Origin: DASQMT01 sp963827335
GTDB taxonomy: Bacteria; Actinomycetota; Thermoleophilia; Solirubrobacterales; Solirubrobacteraceae
Assembly: GCA_963827335.1 (NCBI GenBank)
Contig: CAWHAP010000007.1
Coordinates: 1-64,000, forward strand
Reading direction: 5' to 3'
DNA length: 64,000 nt
Shown here: one piece after another, positions 7,236 to 15,537 of the stretch
Numbering within the stretch: position 1 is the stretch's first letter
How the letters are laid out: the number at the start of each line of letters is the position of its first letter
Program-made: the position numbers and the translations under genes
The notes under the pieces: generated by a model
Databases searched by the model: none
What the model was told of the DNA's origin: nothing
Seen by the model: the letters and a program-made list of their open reading frames with translations, nothing else

Positions 7236-8999
7236 GTGAGGACGGCAGGATCGCGGATCTCGCCGGCGTATGCGCGCGTCGAGGAGCTGATCCGCGCGGA
7301 TCGCTGCGTGGTGCTCGACGGCGGCATCGGCACCGAGCTGCCGCGGGCCGCGGGCGCCCCGGCGCTGGACGAGCGGCTGTGGGGCATCGGCAGCCTCGTC
7401 GACGCGCCCGCCGCCGTGCTGGCGGTGCACCGGGACTACGTCGCGGCCGGGTGCGACGTCCTCACCACCCACACGTGGGGCCTGCCCACCGCGCTGGCCG
7501 ACGCGGACTCCCGGCTGTGGGAGCTGACCCGCACGGTGCACTGGGTCGACGTCGCGCGCCAGGGGCTCCGGCTCGCCCGCCGGGCCGCCGGCGGGGAGTG
7601 CGCCGTCGCCTTCAGCCTCAACGGCGACGTCGACTCGCCCGGCGGCGCGGAGACGATCCAGCTCCTCTCGCGGCTGTTCGCCGAGGACCCGCCCGACGTG
7701 ATCCTCGTCGAGACGCTGGCGCTCGTGCGCGACTCGCTCTACGCGACGGTCGAGGCGCTGCTCGCCACCGGCCTGCCCGTGTGGCTCAGCTTCCGCCGCT
7801 GCCGCCACGGCCTGTGCGGCGTCTACGGGGAGCACTGGGGCGGCCCCGAGGGCGACGCCTTCGGCCGCGCGGCGCTGCGCCTGGAGCAGCTCGGCATCGG
7901 GGCGCTGCTGATCAACTGCATCCCGCCCGACCACGTCGACGACGTGGTCCCGTACCTGCGCGACTTCACCGACCTGCCGCTGGGCGTGTATCCCAACCTC
8001 GGCTACTTCACGAACGACGGCTGGCGGCGCGCGGGCGTCGGCGGGGAGGAGTACGGGCGGCTCGCCCGCGGCTGGCGCGAGCAGGGCGCGCAGCTGATCG
8101 GGGGGTGCTGCGGCACCGGCCCGGAGCACGTCGCCGCCGTCCGCGAGGCCGTGCACGGCGTGCCCGCCGGCCGCCGCCGGGACGGCGACGCGCGGCTCGA
8201 CGACCACGCCGACCGCCCGCCGCCCGCGCCGCGGCCGGCCGCGTGGACGGACCGCCGGCGCCGGACCGTGTACCCGCTGCCGTTCCCCGATCTCGTGGTC
8301 GAGCCGGGCGTCGCCGTCCCGGGCGGCGCGAGCTTCCTCGTCTGGGAGTACCTGTTCCGCGAGGCCGTCGGCGCGCACGAGCACTGCCTCGACCTCGGCT
8401 GCGGCACGGGCGTGCTGGCGGTCCAGCTCGCCCTCAACGGCGCCGCGCACGTGCGCGCGCTCGACGTCGACCAGCGGGCCGTCGCCAACACGCTCACGAA
8501 CGCCTTCCGCAACGGCGTGGCCGACCGGGTCAGCGCCGCGGCGACCGACCTCTTCCCGTGGGTGCCGGAGGAGCGCTACGAGGTGATCGTCGCGAGCCTG
8601 CCCGAGCCGCCCGTCGACCCGTTCCGCCAGGTCGGCGGGCACCGGCCCGTGGACTACTGGGGCCGCGGGCTGCTCGACCAGGTGCTCGGCAAGCTGCCGG
8701 AGGCGCTGGCCCCCGAGGGCACGGCCTACGTCGTCCACCTGTCGGTCGCCTCGCAGGCCCGCACGCTCGAGCTGCTCGCGGCGCGCGGCCTCGAGGGCCG
8801 CGTCGTCGACCAGCGCCTGTACGGCTTCCCCGACGCCTTCGCGGAGAGCCGCACGCAGATCGCGCGGGTGGAGGAGCTCAGCGACGCCTACCACCTGCGG
8901 ATCGGCGAGCACGACGTGCTCGTCGCGTACCTGCTCGAGATCCGCCACGCCGGCGCGGGCGCCGCGGCGCCCGGGTTCCCGCTCCAGGGCAGCCGGTGA
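7236..8999 (+). CDS. fusion: homocysteine S-methyltransferase + class I SAM methyltransferase (paralog 1)
   Basis: A 587-residue two-domain protein. Residues about 20-310 are a homocysteine S-methyltransferase barrel: LDGGIGTEL at the start, and zinc ligands in NCIPP (about 227) and GGCCGTG (about 290). After a Pro/Arg-rich linker (about 315-345), residues about 350-575 are a Rossmann SAM methyltransferase with LDLGCGTGVLAVQLA (about 384) and acidic ALDVDQRAV. The HemK NPPY position reads SLPEPP. Known bacterial HMT fusions join methylene-folate reductase, not a SAM methyltransferase. It might make and use S-methylmethionine, or recycle homocysteine next to a SAM-consuming domain; both are inference. 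The GTG start has a weak GGAG, and the stop overlaps the LuxR gene (GTGA). Confidence 0.85.
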   Translation: MRTAGSRISPAYARVEELIRADRCVVLDGGIGTELPRAAGAPALDERLWGIGSLVDAPAAVLAVHRDYVAAGCDVLTTHTWGLPTALADADSRLWELTRTVHWVDVARQGLRLARRAAGGECAVAFSLNGDVDSPGGAETIQLLSRLFAEDPPDVILVETLALVRDSLYATVEALLATGLPVWLSFRRCRHGLCGVYGEHWGGPEGDAFGRAALRLEQLGIGALLINCIPPDHVDDVVPYLRDFTDLPLGVYPNLGYFTNDGWRRAGVGGEEYGRLARGWREQGAQLIGGCCGTGPEHVAAVREAVHGVPAGRRRDGDARLDDHADRPPPAPRPAAWTDRRRRTVYPLPFPDLVVEPGVAVPGGASFLVWEYLFREAVGAHEHCLDLGCGTGVLAVQLALNGAAHVRALDVDQRAVANTLTNAFRNGVADRVSAAATDLFPWVPEERYEVIVASLPEPPVDPFRQVGGHRPVDYWGRGLLDQVLGKLPEALAPEGTAYVVHLSVASQARTLELLAARGLEGRVVDQRLYGFPDAFAESRTQIARVEELSDAYHLRIGEHDVLVAYLLEIRHAGAGAAAPGFPLQGSR

Positions 9000-9856
9000 G
9001 CGACCCGCCGGTCGCCGAGCTGCGCGCGCGGCTGCACGCGCTCGAGCACGTGCGCGCGGCGATCGCCCGGCTCGCGGAGATCGGCCCGACCAGCGAGCTG
9101 GTCGACCAGGCGCCGCGGCACGCCGCCGAGGCGCTCGGGCTCGACCGCGTGCTGCTCAGCCGCGTGCACGACCAGACGCTCGTCGCCGAGGCCCTGCACG
9201 CCCCGGCGGCGGCGGAGACGCTCGCGCGGCTGCGCGCCGCGCCGGCCAGGCTGGACTACCCCGTGGTGGAGGGGGAGCTGCTGCGCCGCCGCCGCCCGCT
9301 GCTCGTGCGCGCCGCCGATCCCGGCCGGCGCGCCTTCGGCGACGTGCTGGCGTGGGGCGACTACGTCGCAGCGCCCGTCGTGCTCGAGGGGCGGGTCGCC
9401 GGCGTGCTGCACGGCGACCGCGCGACGCCGCCGGCCGAGCTCGACCGGGACGCGCTCGCCGCCTTCGCGCTGGACTTCGCCGCGGTCTACGAGCGGGCGG
9501 TGCTCCGGCGCCGCCTGCGCATCCAGCGCGAGGAGATGCGCCGGGTGGCGAGCTGGGCGGAGCTGCGCACGAGCGAGCTCAGCGACCGCGCGGTCGACCT
9601 CGCGCCCGAGCGCGGCGCCGCGGACGGCGACGCGCCCGCCCCGGTCGGTGCGGGCCTGCGCGACCTCCTGACCCGGCGCGAGGTCGACGTGCTCGAGCTG
9701 ATGGTGCGGGGGGAGACGAACGCCGGCATCGCCCGCGAGCTCGTCGTCGCCGAGGGGACGGTGAAGTTCCACGTGAAGAACATCCTGCGCAAGCTCCAGG
9801 CCGCCAACCGGGCGGAGGCGACCTCGCGCTACCTGCGTCTCACCCTGCCGCGCTGA
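8996..9856 (+). CDS. GAF-domain LuxR-type transcriptional regulator
   Basis: A 286-residue regulator with GTG in a GTGA overlap with the fusion gene before it. Residues about 25-170 look like a GAF sensor: helix LVDQAPRHAAEALGLDRV, then strands with GDYVAAPVVLEGRVAGVLHG. Residues about 220-285 are a LuxR/NarL HTH: LTRREVDVLELMVRG, NAGIARELVVAEGTVKFHVK and NILRKLQAANRAEA. No receiver domain is present, so it probably senses a small molecule directly. Its place between the two paralogous fusions, and the GC-rich dyads before the genes around it, suggest it controls this cluster, perhaps in response to a methylated or sulfur metabolite. That link is inferred. Confidence 0.9.
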   Translation: MSDPPVAELRARLHALEHVRAAIARLAEIGPTSELVDQAPRHAAEALGLDRVLLSRVHDQTLVAEALHAPAAAETLARLRAAPARLDYPVVEGELLRRRRPLLVRAADPGRRAFGDVLAWGDYVAAPVVLEGRVAGVLHGDRATPPAELDRDALAAFALDFAAVYERAVLRRRLRIQREEMRRVASWAELRTSELSDRAVDLAPERGAADGDAPAPVGAGLRDLLTRREVDVLELMVRGETNAGIARELVVAEGTVKFHVKNILRKLQAANRAEATSRYLRLTLPR

Positions 9857-9857
9857 C

Positions 9858-9894
9858 CCTCCCGTCCGGGATGGGGATCCCTCCCCGGCGGGAG
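9858..9894 (+). promoter_or_regulatory. GC-rich dyad element, copy B
   Basis: It begins directly after the LuxR-gene stop and ends 37 bases before the second fusion gene. Outer arms CTCCCG (9859-9864) / CGGGAG (9889-9894) have exactly the spacing of copy A, and the centre is the palindrome GGGATCCC (9874-9881). It differs from copy A at 7 of 37 positions with no gap, although it lies in non-coding DNA. It could serve as operator for the second fusion gene. A hairpin role at the end of the LuxR message is also possible. Confidence 0.6.
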
Positions 9895-9931
9895 TGGCCC
9901 GCGCCGCCGGCGCGCGCCAGAGTGCAACGCG

Positions 9932-11671
9932 ATGGCGATCACGACCTCCGCGGGGTGCGAGGGCGTGCGGGCGGCGCTCGCCGCCGGCCGCTGCGTCGTC
10001 CTGGACGGCGGCGTGGCGACCGAGCTGCCGGGCGCCGTGCGCGGCCACGGCGAGGACGAACGGCTGTGGGGCACGACCGCGCTCGTCGACGCGCCCGCCG
10101 ACGTGCTCGCCGTGCACCGTCGCTACGTCGACGCCGGCTGCGACGTCATCTCCACGAACACCTGGGGCCTGCCCAGCGCGCTGCGCCGCGACGGCCCGTC
10201 GCCGTGGGCGGCGACGCGGCCGATCCACTGGATGGACGTCGCGCGCCAGGGCATCCGGCTCGCGCGCCGGGCGATCGACGAGGGCGGCCGGGAGGGCGCG
10301 TGCGCCGTCGCCTTCAGCCTCAACGGCGACGTCGACACGCCCGAGGGGCGCGACACGGTCGACCTGCTGGCGCGCCTGTTCGCCGACGAGCCGCCCGACC
10401 TGATCCTCGTCGAGACGCTCTCGCTCGTGCGCGACTCCACCTACGAGACGGTCGCCGCGCTGCTGGCCACGGGGCTGCCGGTGTGGCTCGGCTTCCGCCG
10501 CTGCCGGGACGGCGCGTGCGGCGTCTACGGCCAGCACTGGGGCGGCCCGGAGGGCGACGCCTTCGGGCGCGCCGCGCGCCGCTTCGAGGAGCTGGGGGCC
10601 GGCGCGCTGCTCGTCAACTGCATCCCGCCCGACCACGTCGCCGGCGTCATCCCGTGGCTGCGCGACTTCACGGATCTCCCGCTCGGCGTCTACCCGAACC
10701 TCGGCTACCTGTCCGAGGCCGGCTGGCGCTTCGAGGCGGAGGTCGGCAGCGCGGAGTTCGCCGCGCTCGCTGCGAGCTGGCGTGCGGAGGGCGCCCAGCT
10801 CATCGGCGGCTGCTGCGGCGTGGGGCCGGGGCACATCGCCGCCGCGCGGGACGCGCTCGAGGGGATGCCGGCCGGCGACGGGCGCGGGCGCGCGGACGTG
10901 CCGCTCGCCGATCCCGACCCGCCCCCGGCGCGCCCGGCCCCCCGCTGGGCCGACGCGCGCGGGCGCGACCTGTTCCCGCTGCCGTTCCCCGACCTCGTGC
11001 ACGAGCCGGGCGTGTTCGTGCCGACCCAGGGCAGCTTCCTCGTCTGGCGCCACCTGTTCGAGCACGGCACGGGGGCGGGCGCGCGCTGCCTCGACGTCGG
11101 CTGCGGGACCGGGCTGCTCACCGTCCAGCTCGCCCGCAACGGCGCCGCGCACGTCCACGCCCTCGACCTCGACGAGCGCGCCGTGGCCAACACGCTCACC
11201 AACGCGTTCCGCAACGGCGTCGCCGACCGCGTGACCGGCGCCGCCGTCGACCTCTACCCGTGGGTCCCCGAGGAGCGCTACGACGTGATCGTCGCGAGCC
11301 TCTTCCAGACCCCGGTCGACCCGTACGAGCAGGTGACCACCCACCGCCCGCTCGACTACTGGGGCCGCAACCTCATCGACCACCTGATCGCCAAGCTGCC
11401 GGATGCGCTCGCCGGCGACGGCGTCGCCTACGTCATGCAGCTCTCGATCATCGGCCAGGAGCGCACCGCCGAGCTGCTGGCCGCGCACGGGCTCGGGGCG
11501 CGCGTCGCGGCCTTCGGCTTCTTCGAGTTCAACGCCCTCTTCGAGGGCCGGCGCGATCAGATCGAGCGCGTCGAGGCGCGCTCCGACGCCTACCACCTGC
11601 ACCTCGACGGCACCGACGTGATCGTGGCCTACCTCCTCGAGGTCCGGCGCTTGACGCCGGGCATAGGGTGA
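9932..11671 (+). CDS. fusion: homocysteine S-methyltransferase + class I SAM methyltransferase (paralog 2)
   Basis: A 579-residue paralog of the fusion at 7236-8999, similar along its whole length. The HMT barrel has LDGGVATEL and zinc ligands NCIPP (about 228) and GGCCGVG (about 291). A Pro-rich linker follows, then the SAM domain with LDVGCGTGLLTVQLA (about 387) and ALDLDERAV. The HemK-motif position reads SLFQTP rather than SLPEPP, and helix LIDHLIAKLPDAL differs, so the two copies may act on different substrates. The first residues (MAITTSAGCEGV) differ from paralog 1. It follows dyad element B and precedes the MetE-type gene by 36 bases. Function is inferred as for paralog 1. Confidence 0.85.
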   Translation: MAITTSAGCEGVRAALAAGRCVVLDGGVATELPGAVRGHGEDERLWGTTALVDAPADVLAVHRRYVDAGCDVISTNTWGLPSALRRDGPSPWAATRPIHWMDVARQGIRLARRAIDEGGREGACAVAFSLNGDVDTPEGRDTVDLLARLFADEPPDLILVETLSLVRDSTYETVAALLATGLPVWLGFRRCRDGACGVYGQHWGGPEGDAFGRAARRFEELGAGALLVNCIPPDHVAGVIPWLRDFTDLPLGVYPNLGYLSEAGWRFEAEVGSAEFAALAASWRAEGAQLIGGCCGVGPGHIAAARDALEGMPAGDGRGRADVPLADPDPPPARPAPRWADARGRDLFPLPFPDLVHEPGVFVPTQGSFLVWRHLFEHGTGAGARCLDVGCGTGLLTVQLARNGAAHVHALDLDERAVANTLTNAFRNGVADRVTGAAVDLYPWVPEERYDVIVASLFQTPVDPYEQVTTHRPLDYWGRNLIDHLIAKLPDALAGDGVAYVMQLSIIGQERTAELLAAHGLGARVAAFGFFEFNALFEGRRDQIERVEARSDAYHLHLDGTDVIVAYLLEVRRLTPGIG

Positions 11672-11674
11672 GTG

Positions 11675-11688
11675 AGACAAGTCTGTCT
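11675..11688. promoter_or_regulatory. candidate operator before MetE-type gene
   Basis: AGACA (11675-11679) / TGTCT (11684-11688) is a perfect inverted repeat with a 4-base centre AGTC, inside the 36 bases between the second fusion gene and the MetE-type start. It looks like the AGAC..GTCT palindromes bound by several TetR-family repressors. It does not resemble the palindrome at 5596-5610, so the TetR protein encoded here is not an obvious binder. As RNA it would be a weak hairpin. Confidence 0.35.
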
Positions 11689-11707
11689 AGTCGGGGAGGG
11701 AGGATCG

Positions 11708-12865
11708 ATGTCGATTCCCACCGAGCTGGTCGGGTCGCTGCCGCGTCCGATGAAGCTGCAGGAGGCCTACGCCGACTACGACGAGGGCAGGATCGGCTGG
11801 GAGGACCTCAAGGCGGAGCAGGACGCCGCCGCCGAGGACTCGATCCGGCGCCTCGAGGAGGTCGGCGAGCCGATCGTCACCGACGGGGAGCAGCGCGAGT
11901 CGAGCTTCGCCACCTACCCGATCACGGACACGCTCGCCGGCACCGGCCTGGCCGACAACCTCGCCGGCGACGGGCAGTACTTCGCCATCTTCGACGACGG
12001 CCACCACCGGCAGCTCCCGCGGCTCACCGGCGGGCCGTTCGCCTACAAGACGTTCGCGTCGGAGTTCGTGGAGAAGAACCGCGCGATCGCGACCCATCCG
12101 CTGAAGCAGGCCGTCATCGCGCCGTCGATGCTGATGCTGCTCCACCCGCTCGAGGGCGAGATCCCGGACTACTCGCGCGAGCAGTTCCTCAGCGACCTCT
12201 GCGACGAGTGCGAGAAGGACATCCGGCAGTGCTTCGACGCCGGCGCGGTGCGCGTGTCGATCGACTTCACCGAGGGGCGCCTCGCGAACAAGAACGACGC
12301 CCGCAACCCCTGGACCGGCGCGGACATGCTGCAGGACTTCATCGACCTCAACAACCGCGTGATCGACCGCTTCAGCGCCGACGAGCGCAGGAACATCGGC
12401 GTCCACACCTGCCCGGGCGGCGACTGCGACTCGGTGCACTCCATGGACGTGCCGTACGAGAAGCTCCTGAGCAAGATGTTCCAGCTCAACGCGGGCTACT
12501 TCCTCATCCAGTGCTCGAGCGAGTACGACCGCGAGGAGGTCTACCGGCTCTGCGGCCGGTACAGCCGCGAGGATGCCGACGGCGTCGCGCAGGTGTGCTT
12601 CATGGGCGTCATCAACCCGCTGGACCCCCGCGCGGAGACGGCCGAGGAGGTGCGCGACCAGCTCCTGGCCGCCGCGAGGCACATCCCCGTCGAGCGACTC
12701 GGTGCGACGGACGACTGCGGCTTCTCGCCGTTCAGCCGCGACGTCAAGCCCAGGCACGGCTCGCCGGACTTCGCGCGCGACATCGCGATGCAGAAGATCG
12801 CCGCGCGGCTCGCGGGGGCTGAGCTCGCCCGCGCCGAGCTGGGCGCGGTGCCCGCCGGCGCCTAG
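11708..12865 (+). CDS. cobalamin-independent methionine synthase family protein (MetE catalytic-domain type)
   Basis: A 385-residue protein like the C-terminal catalytic half of MetE. It has LVGSLPRP at the start, DGEQRESSF, and zinc ligands HTCPGGDC (His-x-Cys) plus a late Cys in TDDCGFSPF. It lacks the N-terminal half of plant and enteric MetE, as do core-MetE proteins, some of which take the methyl group from a corrinoid protein instead of folate. The ATG at 11708 is preferred over the GTG at 11672 because GGGAGGGAGG stands just before it. It is the last gene of the methyl-transfer cluster and converges with the GNAT gene, one base between stops. The donor is unknown; a thiol other than homocysteine is possible. 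Confidence 0.8.
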   Translation: MSIPTELVGSLPRPMKLQEAYADYDEGRIGWEDLKAEQDAAAEDSIRRLEEVGEPIVTDGEQRESSFATYPITDTLAGTGLADNLAGDGQYFAIFDDGHHRQLPRLTGGPFAYKTFASEFVEKNRAIATHPLKQAVIAPSMLMLLHPLEGEIPDYSREQFLSDLCDECEKDIRQCFDAGAVRVSIDFTEGRLANKNDARNPWTGADMLQDFIDLNNRVIDRFSADERRNIGVHTCPGGDCDSVHSMDVPYEKLLSKMFQLNAGYFLIQCSSEYDREEVYRLCGRYSREDADGVAQVCFMGVINPLDPRAETAEEVRDQLLAAARHIPVERLGATDDCGFSPFSRDVKPRHGSPDFARDIAMQKIAARLAGAELARAELGAVPAGA

Positions 12866-12866
12866 G

Positions 12867-13685
12867 TCAGGTCGCCGGCGCGTGGGCGAAGCCGGCGGTC
12901 CCGATGCGGCGGAACCCGAGCCGCTCGTACCGCCGCGCGACGGCGTCGTCGGCGGCGGACAGGAACACGATCGCCGCGCCGCGCTCGCGCGCGTGCTCCA
13001 CGAGCCGCCCGGTGACCGCCGCGCCGACGCCGCGCCGGCGCGCCGACGGCAGCGTCCCGACGCCGGTGATCTCGGTCACCGCGTCCACGAGCTGGTGCGA
13101 GCCGGCCCCGACGGGCCCGTCCGCGGCGTCCTCGGCGACCGCCATGGCGGTCAGCCCGCGGCGCAGCCGCTCGCGCAGGAAGCCGAGGTCGCCGAGCTTC
13201 GGGACCGCGAGGTCGCGGGCCTCGACGCCGGCGCCGCCCAGCGCGGCGTCCGCGAACGCGAGCTCGACGGCCGCCTGCGCGCGCGTCAACGCCGGGTCCT
13301 CGGCGCCGAGCATGCGCACGGCGACGCCGGCGGGCGCGGGCGGCGGGGCCCACGCCTCCGGGTCGAGCGCCAGCAGGGGCACCTGCAGGACCTCGAGCCC
13401 CGCCGCCGCGGCGGCGCCCGCGAGCGACGGGGTCGTCTCGTGCACCCACTCGAACGCCTCGCGCACGCCCAGCTCGCGCTGGCGGGCGCGCACGGCGGCG
13501 ACGTCGTCGGCGCCGACGTCCTCCGCCAGGCCCAGGCGCGGGCGCCCGTAGAAGCGCCACGGGATGCGCGACACGAACAGCGTCAGGGCGCCGAGCTCCT
13601 CGACGTCGGCGGCCGCCCGCGGCGCGGCGTCGTAGTACGCCTCGATCCGCCCCAGCAGGTCGGCCTCCGTGCCGACCGCGCTCAT
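12867..13685 (-). CDS. GNAT-family N-acetyltransferase
   Basis: A 272-residue protein with a C-terminal GNAT domain: GVGTLPSARRRGVGAAVTGRL is the acetyl-CoA binding loop (V-x-P-x-x-R-x-x-G-x-G/A) and FLSAADDAVARRYERLGFRRIG is the closing helix and strand. The N-terminal 100 residues form a second, less conserved half, as in two-domain GNATs. The ATG overlaps the fumarase stop (ATGA), so it is co-translated with fumC. The substrate is unknown. There is no direct metabolic link to fumarase that I can see. Confidence 0.85.
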   Translation of the reverse strand: MSAVGTEADLLGRIEAYYDAAPRAAADVEELGALTLFVSRIPWRFYGRPRLGLAEDVGADDVAAVRARQRELGVREAFEWVHETTPSLAGAAAAAGLEVLQVPLLALDPEAWAPPPAPAGVAVRMLGAEDPALTRAQAAVELAFADAALGGAGVEARDLAVPKLGDLGFLRERLRRGLTAMAVAEDAADGPVGAGSHQLVDAVTEITGVGTLPSARRRGVGAAVTGRLVEHARERGAAIVFLSAADDAVARRYERLGFRRIGTAGFAHAPAT

Positions 13686-15016
13686 CCGGCCGACGACCCG
13701 GCGGCGATCCTGCGCAGGTCGAGGGCCTTGTCGAGGGTCGCCTCGTCGACGCCGTGCTCGCGCGCGACCTCGCGCAGCGTGCGGCCGCTCGCCGACGCGT
13801 CCTTGACGAGCTCGGACGCCTTGTCGTAGCCGATGAACGGGTTGAGCGCGGTGGCGACCGCGAGCGTGCCCTCGGCCGAGGCCTCGCAGCCGGCCAGGTT
13901 GGCCTCGATGCCGTCCACGCACTTCTCGGCGAACAGCACGCTCGTCGAGGCGAGCAGCGCGATCGACTGCAGCAGGTTGCGCGCGATCAGCGGGATGCGC
14001 ACGTTCAGCTCGAACTGGCCCTGCAGCCCGCCGACGGTGATCGCCGTGTCGTTGCCGATCACCTGCGCGCTCACCTGGAGCACGACCTCGGGGATCACCG
14101 GGTTGACCTTGCCCGGCATGATCGAGGAGCCCTTCTGCAGCTCGGGCAGGAACAGCTCGCCGATGCCGGCACGGGGCCCGGAGCCCATCATCGCCAGGTC
14201 GTTGGCGATCTTGGTCAGCGAGACCGCGATCACCTTCAGGGCGCCCGACAGCTCGACGAGCGCGTCGCGGTTGCCCTGCGCCTCGAACGGGTCCTCCGGC
14301 GCGCGCACGTCGAGTCCGAGCTCGGAGGAGAGGCGCTCGCGCACCTTGGCCGCGAACTCCGGGTGCGTGTTGAGGCCGGTGCCCGTCGCGGTGCCGCCGA
14401 GCGGGATCTGCGCCACCTGCGGGAGCGCGTTCTCGATCCGCCGCCGCCCCAGCCGGATCTGGGCGGCGTAGCCGGAGAACTCCTGGCCCAGCGTGACCGG
14501 GACGGCGTCCATGAGGTGCGTGCGGCCGGCCTTCACGATGTCCGCGAACGCCTCCGCCTTCGCGGCGAACGACGCCTCCAGGCACGCGAGCGACGGCAGC
14601 AGGCGGTGCGTCGCCTCGTCGAGCGCGGCGAGGTGGACCGCGGACGGGAACACGTCGTTGGACGACTGCCCCATGTTCACGTGGTCGTTCGGGTGCACGC
14701 CCTCGCCGGCGAGCGCGGCGATCACCTCGTTGGCGTTCATGTTGGACGACGTGCCCGAGCCCGTCTGGAACACGTCGACGGGGAACTGCGCGTCGTGCGC
14801 GCCGGCGGCGATCTCGTCGGCGGCGGCGGCGATGCGCTCTGCGACGGCGGCGTCGAGCAGCCCGAGGTCGGCGTTGGCGCGCGCGGCGGCGCCCTTGACC
14901 CGGCCGAGCTGGCGCACGACGGCGACGGGGACGTGCTCGCCCGAGACGGGGAAGTTGGCGACGGCCTTGGACGTCTCGCCGCCCCACAGCTGCTGGTCGG
15001 TGTCCTGCACGCTCAT
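13682..15016 (-). CDS. fumC: fumarate hydratase, class II
   Basis: A 444-residue class II fumarase that interconverts fumarate and L-malate in the TCA cycle. The superfamily signature GSSIMPGKVNP is intact. Also seen are QTGSGTSSNMNANEV, NDHVNMGQSSNDVFPSA, GRTHLMDAVPV and GTATGTGLNTHPEF, all typical of FumC and not of argininosuccinate lyase or aspartase. Length is close to the usual 460. The ATG at 15016 begins MSVQDTDQQLWGGETSKAV. It starts 30 bases after the HxlR gene stop on the same strand and is coupled to the GNAT gene. Citrate synthase lies far away at 57483. Confidence 0.95.
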   Translation of the reverse strand: MSVQDTDQQLWGGETSKAVANFPVSGEHVPVAVVRQLGRVKGAAARANADLGLLDAAVAERIAAAADEIAAGAHDAQFPVDVFQTGSGTSSNMNANEVIAALAGEGVHPNDHVNMGQSSNDVFPSAVHLAALDEATHRLLPSLACLEASFAAKAEAFADIVKAGRTHLMDAVPVTLGQEFSGYAAQIRLGRRRIENALPQVAQIPLGGTATGTGLNTHPEFAAKVRERLSSELGLDVRAPEDPFEAQGNRDALVELSGALKVIAVSLTKIANDLAMMGSGPRAGIGELFLPELQKGSSIMPGKVNPVIPEVVLQVSAQVIGNDTAITVGGLQGQFELNVRIPLIARNLLQSIALLASTSVLFAEKCVDGIEANLAGCEASAEGTLAVATALNPFIGYDKASELVKDASASGRTLREVAREHGVDEATLDKALDLRRIAAGSSAG

Positions 15017-15046
15017 GTTCGCCTCCGGTCGGTTCCGGAACTGAAC

Positions 15047-15514
15047 TTAGCGCCCGGCGAGCGCCGGAACGTCCACGTTGGCCTCGGCGGGCTCGGGCGT
15101 GACGTCGTGCGGATCGAGCTCGGCGCGGCAGTGCGCGCATACGAGCACGGGATCGGCGAGGTGGCCGCAGCGGTGGCGCAGGACGACCGGCGGACCCTCC
15201 TCGGAGAGGTGCTCGTCGCCCCAGCGCATGATCGCCACGACGGCGGGATAGAGGCCGAGGCCCTTCGCCGTCAGCTTGTACTCGTAGCGCTCGGGCTCCT
15301 CCTGGTAGCGCACGCGCTCGAGGATGCCGGTGCGGACGAGCAGCTGGAGGCGCGCCGAGAGGATGTTGCGCGCGATGCCGAGGTTGCGCTGCATCACCGA
15401 GAAGCGGCGCACGCCGTAGAACGACTCACGCAGGATCAGCAGCGTCCAGCGCTCGCCGAGGATGTCCATGGCCCGCCCGATCGAGCAGGTGTGGAGCCGC
15501 TGGGCGTCGTCCAT
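15047..15514 (-). CDS. HxlR-family winged-helix regulator
   Basis: A 155-residue HxlR-type regulator. The family pattern is clear: CSIGRAMDILGERWTLLILR at the start, then GVRRFSVMQRNLGIARNILSARL as recognition region and the wing ending in YEYKLTAKGLGLYPAVVA. The C-terminal 50 residues hold CGH and CAHC, a possible zinc-binding pair more often seen in actinobacterial members. ATG at 15514; on the minus strand TACGGT ends 9 bases before it. It is flanked by the c-di-GMP gene (23 bases) and fumC (30 bases), all on the minus strand. Its targets are unknown. Confidence 0.9.
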   Translation of the reverse strand: MDDAQRLHTCSIGRAMDILGERWTLLILRESFYGVRRFSVMQRNLGIARNILSARLQLLVRTGILERVRYQEEPERYEYKLTAKGLGLYPAVVAIMRWGDEHLSEEGPPVVLRHRCGHLADPVLVCAHCRAELDPHDVTPEPAEANVDVPALAGR

Positions 15515-15537
15515 CGCCGCGAAACCGTAGCGCGTCG

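Noticed and set aside
11672..11707. GTG at 11672 as start of the MetE-type gene.
   Set aside because: The ATG at 11708 has a strong purine-rich ribosome site and begins at the family's conserved start; the extra residues overlap the operator-like palindrome.
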